Source of the DNA: an uncultured Robinsoniella sp.
GTDB taxonomy: Bacteria > Bacillota > Clostridia > Lachnospirales > Lachnospiraceae
Reading direction: 5' to 3'
Assembly (NCBI GenBank): GCA_900540475.1
Contig: UQGG01000005.1
Location: 124,001-188,000, forward strand
DNA length: 64,000 nucleotides
Below the pieces are notes generated by a model. That model saw nothing but the letters and a program-made list of their open reading frames with translations. It was not told the origin of the DNA and did no database searches. A program made the translations under genes and the position numbers. Shown here piece after piece: positions 7,810 to 17,900 of the stretch (positions are counted from its first letter, which is position 1; each line of letters opens with the position of its first letter).

Positions 7810-9039
7810 ATGCAAGGAAACGAAACGCAAGAAGTCATACAGATCATAGAATTAAGTGGTAGAGGTGCCGCCTATCTATTAAGAGGTGGAATTGGAACTT
7901 TGAAAGCTGGTAAGAAAGTGTCGGTTATGGTAGGAAAAGGCTCGGCAAAAGTTGCGAAATGGGGATCTGCAAAGAAAATGCAGCACCGCCTTAAATGCCA
8001 CTACGCTTCCAAAGGGAAACACAGTGATTTTTCTCTAAAAGATATGGAGAAGCTGACGGGAGGAAACTACGGACTCTATAAAATACCATTGGAAGAAGGG
8101 CAAAATCCAGAAGAATTAAAACGCTTTTTTAAAGCCTTGAAAGTACGTAAAATTGCATTTACAGAAATGCCGGATCTGAATATAGGAGATGGTTACATGG
8201 AAATAGCCTATAATCCAGTAGATGCGGAGAAATTACGTTCTTTTTTGGAAGGATATAAGTTTCCAGGTGGAAAAAAAGCTATGGAAACTAATTTTGATGA
8301 TTATATAGAAAATGCCACACCGGAGGGTGAAAAAAATTTAACCCAGGATGCAATTAGCAATATTAAAATGGAGGATCAAAAAAAAAATCAAATCATTCAG
8401 CAGGAGATGAAAAGGTATCAGAAAAATAATTTCCAGCGGAAGAATACGAGTGAACCGGGTTTCAATCCTTTTGCGGGGTGCCTGAATGGAGAAAGTTTAA
8501 AAGAAAGGTATAAACAATTAGTAAAAACCTATCATCCCGATTTAAAAAACGGTGACACAGAAAGTTTTCAATATGTAAAAGATGCATATAAAAAACAACT
8601 GAAAATAATAGAGCAGCAAGAAATGGGATTAAAAGAATTTCAAAAAGACTGCAAAATGAATGATTTTAGGCTGGATGATGGCATTAAGCCCATAACAGTT
8701 AACAAAAAGTTAGTTATAAAAGAAACAGAGAAGAGTTTTATAACAAAAATACCCTATCGGAACAGCTATATAGAAATACATAAAAATAAATCACAGATTA
8801 TCGATAATGGAAAAACCATAAAGACATTCCTTGATGTTAATGAGGAATATCAGTTATTTGATAAAAGTGGTCAATTGCAAAAGAAAATATCAGGACGTGA
8901 TTTGCAGCATAATTACGATCCGGTCAAAAGAGATACGAACATCCATAAAGAAAAACTGCAAAAAGATAAAACGTTGAAGAACAATACCATAAAAAAAGCA
9001 GTTAAGCCTGATCATTTAAGAAAGCAGGTAATTAAATGA
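7810..9039 (+). CDS. PcfB-like (DUF3801) protein fused to a J domain
   Basis: A 409-residue protein. Residues 1-150 resemble the DUF3801/PcfB family: a hydrophobic glycine-rich N-terminal helix (GRGAAYLLRGGIGTLKAG), then LKDMEKLTGG and KAMETNFDDYIENA. Residues about 218-268 form a DnaJ-like J domain with the diagnostic HPD tripeptide (LVKTYHPDLKNGD), preceded by NPFAGC. In pCF10, PcfB is an accessory protein of the coupling protein PcfC. Here too it lies directly upstream of, and overlaps by four bases (ATGA), a VirD4/PcfC gene. A J domain suggests recruitment of host DnaK during substrate presentation. The C-terminal 140 residues are lysine-rich and of unknown role. Confidence 0.7.
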   Translation: MQGNETQEVIQIIELSGRGAAYLLRGGIGTLKAGKKVSVMVGKGSAKVAKWGSAKKMQHRLKCHYASKGKHSDFSLKDMEKLTGGNYGLYKIPLEEGQNPEELKRFFKALKVRKIAFTEMPDLNIGDGYMEIAYNPVDAEKLRSFLEGYKFPGGKKAMETNFDDYIENATPEGEKNLTQDAISNIKMEDQKKNQIIQQEMKRYQKNNFQRKNTSEPGFNPFAGCLNGESLKERYKQLVKTYHPDLKNGDTESFQYVKDAYKKQLKIIEQQEMGLKEFQKDCKMNDFRLDDGIKPITVNKKLVIKETEKSFITKIPYRNSYIEIHKNKSQIIDNGKTIKTFLDVNEEYQLFDKSGQLQKKISGRDLQHNYDPVKRDTNIHKEKLQKDKTLKNNTIKKAVKPDHLRKQVIK

Positions 9040-11174
9040 TGCAAAAAAAGAAAAAACTATATGTTCCTTTCTGGACATTTGTGCTTCTGCTCTCTCTCTA
9101 TGCAGGTTATTTAATCAGTGGTTTGTTTCAAAATACAGACCAGATCCAGTGGGCAACCTTGACAGATGATCTAAATTATATTTTCACCAGACCATTTCAT
9201 AACTATTATAATGCCAGGACACCAGTGTGTATGTTTATCGCATCACTGATATGTATCCTGGCATTTCTATACTACTATACTACACTTAGAAATTTTATGC
9301 CAGGTAAAGAGTTTGGTACGGCAAGATGGGCAGATATAAAAAAGCTTAATGAAAAATTTAAAGATGAGGAAGAAAGCAAAAACAGGATTTTAACGCAGAA
9401 TTTTAAAATGAGTCTGGATACCCGAAAGACACGTATCAATAATAATCTGATTATTATCGGAGGTGCTGGAACAGGGAAGTCGATGTACGAAGTTACCCCA
9501 AATATGCATCAATGCAATAGCACCTATATTTATACCGATCCAAAAGGTGAATTGCTGCGAGCAAACGGAAAATTTTTAAAGGAACAGGGATATATTGTTA
9601 AAGTTTTGAATCTGATTGATATGGCTCACTCTGATCACTATAATCCTTTTCAATATATAAGGAAGGATGCTGATGTTACCAGACTGATTACAAATTTAAT
9701 AGCGAATACAACTCCAAAAGGTCAAAGCTCGAAAGATTCATTTTGGGAAAAAGCTGAATGCATGTTTTTGCAGGCAGCTTTTTTTTATGTTTACTACGAA
9801 TATCCTCCGGAGAATAGAAATTTCCAAGGAGTTTTAGATTTATTACGGAAAGAGAAAGTATGTGAAGATGATGAAGAGTCAGAATTGCATGAAATAATGT
9901 TTGCCTTACCAGAAAATCATCCTGCGAGGATACAGTATGAAAAAGTGGTAACTGGAGCGGCAGATACGATTCGAAGCATATTGATAACTGCGCATGCCCG
10001 TCTGGCAGTTTTTGAAAACGAACAACTAATGGAACTGTTATCTGATGATGATATGGATATACCATTTTTGGGGATCGGCAGAAATGGAGATCAACAAACG
10101 AAAACAGCATTATTTTGTGTAATACCGGATTCGGATAAAACCTATAATTTTGTTGTTGGGATGCTTTATACACAAATTTTCCAGGAATTGTATTATCAGG
10201 CTGATTTTAATTTTGGAGGACGTCTTCCAATACCAGTGTGTTTCTGGATGGATGAATTTGCAAACGTGGCTTTACCGGATGATTTTTGCAGCCTCCTGTC
10301 AACTATGCGTTCCAGGGAAATTTACTGCAGCATTATTATACAAAATTTGGCTCAAATCAAAGCTTTATTCGAAAAAACCTGGGAAACGATTACAGGAAAT
10401 TGTGACGCTCTGGTGTATTTGGGAGGTATGGAGCAATCAACTCATAAATATGTCTCAGAAATGCTGGGCAAATGGACGATTGACAAAAGGACAACAGGAG
10501 AATCTAAGGGGAAAAGCGGCAGTTCCAGTAAAAATTATGATGTACTTGGGCGTGAGCTAATGACATCAGATGAAGTTCGGAAGATGCCAAATGAAAAATG
10601 CATAGCATTTATCCGGGGACAGGATCCTATTTATGATTTTAAGTATAAAACTTTCGAAACAGCAACTTTTAAACATTGTAACGAATTAGGCCCCTATCAA
10701 CATACATTGACTAAAAGAGAAGATAGAGAGGAGGAAGGCATGGAGCTGATAAATGAAAATAGCCTGGAGTACTTCAAGAAAGAGAGTATGTCAAGGGAAG
10801 ATGTAAAAATATATCCTTTAGATCTAATCTCTTTTTTAGAATATGACTTTAAAGAGGAAGAAAATAATCTATCACTTGATGAAATAAAGGAAATAATGCA
10901 AGAGCCGGAAGTACAGGGGAAAATCACGGAATTAGAAGAAAGTGAGAGCAACAAAGAGTTAGAAGCAAGACTTAAAGTCATTGAAAAGCTTTCCATTGTA
11001 GATTTGATACTCAATGATATATTGACAGGAGATCAAATAAGACAAGTTGTGCGGGGAATTGAAAATGGGTTAGAAGAAAAGGATATAAAGAGATACTTAA
11101 ATCCTTGTTATTCAGTGGAGCAAATGGAAGAAATACGTAAAATGACAGAAAAGTTAAAGAAGAATGCAGTATAG
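9036..11174 (+). CDS. Type IV coupling protein (VirD4/PcfC family)
   Basis: A 712-residue protein. It has two N-terminal membrane segments (about residues 7-27 and 68-86), Walker A GGAGTGKS near residue 147, a Walker B region FWMDEFANV near residue 405, and TMRSREI in the RecA-like core, all typical of TraG/VirD4 ATPases. It carries relaxase-bound DNA to the transfer channel. The last 60 residues carry a helical unit (ILTGDQIRQVVRGIENGL) that is nearly repeated in the protein encoded after the relaxase. The ATGA overlap with the PcfB-like gene implies coupled translation. No VirB4 or VirB6 follows it in this window. Confidence 0.9.
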   Translation: MMQKKKKLYVPFWTFVLLLSLYAGYLISGLFQNTDQIQWATLTDDLNYIFTRPFHNYYNARTPVCMFIASLICILAFLYYYTTLRNFMPGKEFGTARWADIKKLNEKFKDEEESKNRILTQNFKMSLDTRKTRINNNLIIIGGAGTGKSMYEVTPNMHQCNSTYIYTDPKGELLRANGKFLKEQGYIVKVLNLIDMAHSDHYNPFQYIRKDADVTRLITNLIANTTPKGQSSKDSFWEKAECMFLQAAFFYVYYEYPPENRNFQGVLDLLRKEKVCEDDEESELHEIMFALPENHPARIQYEKVVTGAADTIRSILITAHARLAVFENEQLMELLSDDDMDIPFLGIGRNGDQQTKTALFCVIPDSDKTYNFVVGMLYTQIFQELYYQADFNFGGRLPIPVCFWMDEFANVALPDDFCSLLSTMRSREIYCSIIIQNLAQIKALFEKTWETITGNCDALVYLGGMEQSTHKYVSEMLGKWTIDKRTTGESKGKSGSSSKNYDVLGRELMTSDEVRKMPNEKCIAFIRGQDPIYDFKYKTFETATFKHCNELGPYQHTLTKREDREEEGMELINENSLEYFKKESMSREDVKIYPLDLISFLEYDFKEEENNLSLDEIKEIMQEPEVQGKITELEESESNKELEARLKVIEKLSIVDLILNDILTGDQIRQVVRGIENGLEEKDIKRYLNPCYSVEQMEEIRKMTEKLKKNAV

Positions 11175-11188
11175 AGAGGAGAATAATT

Positions 11189-11893
11189 ATGAATGATACT
11201 CAGAAAGCACCTTTGGAATTTGATATTAAACAATTTATAGATCAAATTGAGATGGAAAGAAAAATTGAAGAGAAAAAAAGTACAGTTGTAATTGAAAATT
11301 TTAAATTATGTAATACTTCTGGTGAAACATCTAACAAAATCTGGGCAATATGTACAGCCCGTATAGATGACAATATGGTAATCAGGGGCGTAAAGATCAT
11401 AAACGGAAGCAATGGTGCATTTGTATCAATGCCCAGGTATAAAACAAAAGATACGGATGGGAAAGAGATTTATAAGGATGTGGTGTATTTAAAAACAAAT
11501 GAAGCAAGGGAAGCTCTTTCCAAAGCGGTGCAGGAAGCATACCGTGAATGTGTTATGCGTTTAGATAAAAAATTAAGTGCACAAAACAGATTAGAAGTTA
11601 AAGTGTCTGTTTACGATGGAAGAGAAGATCATCTCCGTGGTCTTGCACAGATAACAGTGGGCAATACCGTAGTAAAAAATATCCGAATTATGGAGGGTAA
11701 GAATAGCTTATTTGTATCAATGCCGCAATATATGAATGAGCAGGGGAAATGGAATGACTTAGTATACCCGGATGACAAGGAGATAAGAACGACTATTGCA
11801 AACAAAGTATTGGAAGAATATAACGTGCAGATCAAGGAAAATAAAATCAGTGAAGTAAAGGAAATACGAAAAGAAAAAAGTAAAACTCGATAA
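11189..11893 (+). CDS. Tandem SpoVG-domain protein
   Basis: A 234-residue protein with two SpoVG-like units. Unit 1 (about residues 30-120) contains IRGVKIINGSNGAFVSMP; unit 2 (about 125-210) contains VKNIRIMEGKNSLFVSMP. Each includes the VxxGxNxxFVSMP core of SpoVG, a small nucleic-acid-binding regulator in Firmicutes. Single-domain SpoVG is about 90 residues; tandem forms are known to me from conjugative elements. It follows the coupling protein by 14 bases with ribosome binding site AGAGAGGAG, in the same operon. A DNA- or RNA-binding regulatory role is likely but the target is unknown. Confidence 0.75.
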   Translation: MNDTQKAPLEFDIKQFIDQIEMERKIEEKKSTVVIENFKLCNTSGETSNKIWAICTARIDDNMVIRGVKIINGSNGAFVSMPRYKTKDTDGKEIYKDVVYLKTNEAREALSKAVQEAYRECVMRLDKKLSAQNRLEVKVSVYDGREDHLRGLAQITVGNTVVKNIRIMEGKNSLFVSMPQYMNEQGKWNDLVYPDDKEIRTTIANKVLEEYNVQIKENKISEVKEIRKEKSKTR

Positions 11894-11913
11894 TATTTCA
11901 ACGGAGGTTTTAA

Positions 11914-14900
11914 ATGAGAAAAGACAATGTAATTTCTGCCTTGGCAGAAGCTACCGCAAAAGAAGTGACGCGTAATAAAGACAGTTGGAAATACTACCTG
12001 AATATGGCTTCCAGGCTGTACAAATATCCTTTCCAGGAACAGCTTCTAATTCATGCACAAAGGCCTGATGCCACAGCCTGCGCTTCTATAGAAATATGGA
12101 ATAATAATATGCACTGCTGGGTAAATAAAGGAGCGAAAGGGATTGCCCTGCTTGATGAGGGCAGTTATACCGGACTGAAATATGTCTTTGACATTTCCGA
12201 TGTACATAAGGCAATCAGAATCGGGCGCTTCCCTAATTTATGGGAACTGGGAGAGCAGCATAAGGAATCTGTCATAAAACAGCTTGAAAAGACGTATGGC
12301 AGCACAGACACAGAGCAGACCTTTGAGGCACGTTTAATTGAGATTGCCAATCGGATTGCAGAGGATTGTTATGAGGAACTTGTTTCCGATATGGAGTATG
12401 TGGCAGAGGGCAGTTCTCTGGAAGAGTTAGATCTGCAGAATATGGGAATCCGAATACGGGAAACTTTGGCATCCAGTATTGCCTATACACTGATTTCACG
12501 CTGCGGTACAGATATGGAACTGTACCAGGAGGATTTTAACTTTGACTATATTCATGATTTTAATTCTGTGGAAACACTTTCTGTTATCGGAGGTGCTGTA
12601 ACAGATCTGTCAAAGCCTGTCCTTATGGTAATAGGGAAGGCAGTCAAAGCCTATGATAAGGCTTTGTCAGAAACGGAAAGTGACCGGATAAAAAATCCAG
12701 AAAAAGAACTTGCAAATGCTACAAATGTGTACTATAATGCTTTAAAGCGCAAAAGCAAAGAGCCACAGGTAACAACAAATAATGAACCGGAAAAAAAGGA
12801 GGATGGAAATGAACCTGACATACGAAAAGAATGGAGATTATCTGATTCCGCAGCTTACGAGAGACAAGGAATCGGAGGGCGAGATAAGAAAATATGGAAA
12901 AATGCGGGAGAAGTATCTGAAGGAAAACCGGAGCGGGGTGTACTCAGGAATGCTGTTGCGAGGGAAGTTAAAGAGTCACCTATTACAGATCCAGGATCAG
13001 GCAGAGGAGCGGATGGAGCTGCTTCTCAGCCAGATGCAGATAGCAGATGGAGTGACCGAGGAACTCAAAGCCGCCAATCAGATGCTCTGGGTGCAGAAAA
13101 TGAACAACATACGAAAGGCAGCGGAGGAGATCGTGCTGGAGGAACTGATTTACAGCTAAATACAGAAATAATTGAGCCGGGCAGTGATAAACTGCCCGGT
13201 CTTTCTTTTGATAATTTGGAAGGACCAATGTATCGGCAAATGAGTCTGTTTCCAAGCATGGAAGAACAATTCGGAAATATAGCAGCATTAGAGGCAGGCA
13301 TGAAGCATGTTATGCCTGAAGCTTTTACAATTCAAAATGAACAGATAGACGATATACTCCGTACTGGAAGCGGGCATGCTAACAGCCGGAAACGAATTTA
13401 TGCAAAGTATCAGCAGGGTAAGACGCAGGATGAAATGAAAGGATTTCTAAAAGAAAATTACCAAACCACGGGAAAAGGGTTTATTTTTAACGGAGAGCCA
13501 GTATCAACATGGTTTGATGAAGAAGGAATGAGGCTGGGACATGGGAAATCAGTCCTTAAAAACCCTCTGCTTTTTATGGATTGGGAAGAAATAGAAAAGC
13601 GTGTTCGTTCTATGGTGGAGCGGGGAAGTTATATGAGTGCCAGTGAAGCTTATTTGATAGATGAAAGCGAGCGTAGCTGGATTGCTAACCATTTGTATTT
13701 CTTTTTCCGCGATGGAATCGGAGAGTCACCAGCGGATCTGAATATTAAAAATGGGAATTTTCCTGATAGTCATGCCCACCTTATAAATATGCTTGCTGAT
13801 AATAATGGAATTGATACCATTACCAGACATATGGACAATGCCCTGGAACAGATTGAAAGCGGAGAAAAGAAGCTAAGTTTACGTTCTGTTGTATCCATAT
13901 ATGAGCTACGTGGGGAACTGGACAATTTAAAAGCAGATTATAGGAAGTTCCCTCAAGCGAATACAGTAGAGGTCTTACAGGAAGATTTTATAACACAGGA
14001 TGAGATAGATGCCAAATTTAGAGATGGAAGCAATACTCAAAATGGTAAATTTCGAATTTATGAATATTTTCTGGAGAACCATTCCCAAAAGGAAAATATT
14101 GATTTTCTAAAGCACGAGTATGGTATAGGTGGGAGTACTAATGCCCTTATTGGTTCTGATAGCAGTTATGAGGATCACGATGCAAAAGGGATTGAACTCA
14201 AGAAAGGAAATATTGGGAATCCATACACAAAAATATTGTTATCATGGAATGTTGTAGAGAAGCGGATCCGGGAACTGGTCAAGAATGACTGCTATCTGAC
14301 AGGCGAGGGCAAGGAAGAGTATATAGAAAAGTACAAGGTGGAGCAGGCAGAAATAGCATTTCGTCGGGCGCAGAAAAAGCTGGAACAGAAAAAACAGGAG
14401 AATAAAAAGACAGATGATAGTTTTTCTGATATAGATACGGATAAAAACAGAGAATTACAGGAAAAGTATGGAATTGTTAATGAAGAGACAGCAGGTAAAA
14501 CAGATTTAGAAAACAATCTAATCCAGGAAAAAATATGTGATGTAGTAGATACAAAATTGCAGTCACTACCGAGGATTGATAAAAGTGGAGCTGTCAATTA
14601 CCGTATTTTAGCAGAAGCATCTCATACATCCGAAGTGGGAAAGCCTTTTTCACCAAAAGAAAAGTTCCGCCAGAATGTAGAAGCAATACATATCTTAGAA
14701 AAGATTGAAGGAGAACATCGCATAGCTACGCCAGAAGAGCAGAAGATTTTAGCAAAATATGTAGGATGGGGTGGTCTTGCAGATGCTTTTGATGTAAATA
14801 AGGCAAACTGGCACAATGAATATCAGGAGTTAAAGAACTTGCTATCACCGGATGAATATGCTTCTGCAAGAAGCAGCACATTAAATGCCCATTATACCAG

Positions 14901-17900
14901 TCCAGTTATTATTCAGAGCATTTATGATGCGATTGGACAAATGGGATTTGAAAAAGGAAACATTTTAGAGCCAGCAATGGGAACCGGAAAATTTTTCGGT
15001 ATGCTGCCGGAGAAAATGAAAGACAGCAGGCTTTACGGAGTGGAACTTGACGGAATCACCGGGCGTATTGCAAAGCAGCTTTATCCAAATGCGGATATTA
15101 AAATCACAGGATTTGAGCAGACAGAGTATCCCAATGATTTTTTTGATGTTGCCGTAGGTAATGTTCCTTTTGGACAGTACAAGGTGGCAGATCGGATCTA
15201 TGATAAGCAGAATTTCCTAATCCATGATTATTTCTTTGCAAAGACCCTGGATAAGGTCAGATCGGGCGGCATTGTGGCATTTGTAACCTCAAAAGGAACC
15301 ATGGATAAGCAAAGTCCAACAGTCCGTAAATACCTTGCACAGCGGGCAGAGCTTTTAGGAGCAGTCAGATTACCGAATAATGCGTTTAAAGATAATGCGG
15401 GAACGGAAGTCACTTCGGATATCCTGTTTTTTAAGAAGCGTGACCGGGTGATTGATTTGGAGCCAGACTGGGTGTATTTAGCACAGAACGGTGATGGTAT
15501 TGCCATGAATGACTATTTTGTGGAACACCCGGAGATGATTCTGGGAAAAATGGAAATGGTGTCCGGACCTTATGGTATGGAAGCCGCCTGTATACCAGAT
15601 TTATCCATTCCTCTTACAGAGCAGCTCCAAAAGGCGGTTAGCCGGATTGAGGGCCGTATAGAGCAAATGGAATTTGAGGAGCTGGATGAAGGACTGGAAG
15701 AAAAGAGTATTCCAGCCGATCCGGCAGTAAAGAATTACAGTTATACGGTTGTCGATGACCGGGTATATTACCGGGAAAATTCCATGATGAAGCCAGTCCG
15801 GTTATCCGATACGATGGAGCAGCGTGTCAAGGAACTGGCAGGAATACGAAACTGCACCCAGGAGCTGATTGCATTCCAGTTAGACGAGTACCCGGAAAAC
15901 ATGATTCAAAATAAGCAGACAGAGCTGAATGAGCTTTATGATGCCTTCTCCAAAAAGTTCGGGCTGATTAATTCCAGAACCAACAAGAGGGCGTTTAATG
16001 AAGATTCCAGTTACTGTCTGCTTTGCTCTTTGGAATTGTTGGATGATGAAGGCAATTTCAAAGGCAAAGCGGATATGTTTACCAAACGCACTATAAAGAA
16101 ACAAGAAGTGGTAACCAGTGTGGATACGGCCAGTGAAGCCCTGGCGGTTTCACTATCTGAGAAAGCAAAAGTAGATGTAACATATATGGCAGAACTTACG
16201 GGAAGGAGCGAAGAAGAAGTAACAAAAGAATTAACTGGGATAATTTTCTCCAATCCGGTAACGGATCGCTGGGAAACTGCTGACGAATACTTGAGCGGAA
16301 ACGTGCGTGAAAAACTGAAAATTGCAAAAACCTTTGCAGAAAACCATTTAAAATACGCCGTTAATGTAGATTCACTGGAAAAGGTACAGCTAAAGGAATT
16401 GGATGCGTCTGAGATAGAGGTGCGAATTGGTGCCACATGGATAGATACAAAGTACATAGAGGATTTTATGAGAGACACCTTTCAAACACCAAAATATTTG
16501 TTTGAACGTAACATTGTTGGGATTCACTATTCCGATGTGACCGGTCAGTGGAACGTAAAAGGTAAGAATTCAGACCGCGGAAATGCCCTTGTAAATATGA
16601 CTTATGGAACCTGTAGAGCTAACGCCTACCGGATTTTAGAAGATTCTTTAAATTTACGCGATACCCGTATTTTCGATGTGGTTATTGAGGAGGGAAAGGA
16701 AAAACGTGTTCTAAACAAAAAAGAAACCATGCTGGCGAGCCAGAAACAAGAGACAATCCGGGAAGCCTTTAAGGACTGGGTTTTTCAAGAACCCGAGAGA
16801 AGGAAAGTATTGTGTAAGAAATATAATGAGATGTTTAATTCCACAAGACCAAGAGAATATGATGGTAGCCATTTGCAGTTTCCAGGTATGACTCCAGATA
16901 TTATCTTAAAGCCTTACCAGAAAAATGCGGATGCCCATATGCTGTATGGAAATAACACTCTGTTAGCTAATTGTGTGGGAGCAGGAAAAACTTATGAAAT
17001 GATTGCCGCCGCAATGGAGAGCAAACGACTGAAATTGTGCCAGAAAAGTTTATTTGTGGTTCCTAACCATATAACAGAGCAGTGGGCGAGCGATTTTCTC
17101 CGGTTGTATCCGGGGGCAAATATACTGGCGGCAACAAAAAAGGATTTTGAACCGGCAAACCGAAAGAAATTCTGCTCCCGGATTGCCACGGGCGATTTTG
17201 ACGCGGTCATTATTGGGCATACCCAGTTTGAAAAGATTCCTTTGTCCAGAGAACGCCAAACTGCTATGATTGAGCGACAGATTGAAGAAATACAGATGGC
17301 AATTGAAGTAACCAAGGCGGAAAAAGGGGAACGATATACTATTAAACAAATGGAAAAGACGAAAAAAGCCTTGTGTACTAAACTTAGCCGGCTGAATGAT
17401 GACATCAGAAAGGATAATGTAGTTACTTTTGAGCAGTTAGGCGTGGATCGGCTGTTTGTAGATGAGAGTCACAATTATAAGAATTTGTTTTTGTATACTA
17501 AAATGAGGAATGTAGCAGGTATCGCACAAACCGAAGCACAAAAATCTTCAGATATGTTTGCTAAATGTCAATATTTAGATGAAGTTACAGGTGGAAAGGG
17601 TATCACATTTGCAACCGGCACACCAATCAGTAATAGCATGACAGAGCTTTACACCAATATGCGGTACCTTCAGTATAATACGCTGCAGCGTATGGGGCTA
17701 GGTCAATTTGACAGTTGGGCGGCTTCTTTCGGTGAAACTCAGACTACAATAGAGCTTGCACCAGAAGGAACCGGTTACAGAGCAAAGACCAGATTTGCCA
17801 AGTTTTTCAATCTGCCAGAGCTGATTTCCCTATTTAAAGAGTGTGCAGATATTCAGACATCAGATATGTTAAAGCTACCAATACCAAAAGCGGAGTATAT

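Noticed and set aside
10150..10560. 136-residue frame inside the coupling protein gene
   Set aside because: It is a shadow in another frame of the VirD4 gene, with no ribosome binding site and no recognisable family.
12983..13301. Minus-strand frames opposite tnpV
   Set aside because: They lack ribosome binding sites and family features. The tnpV frame on the plus strand explains why this stretch is open in several frames.
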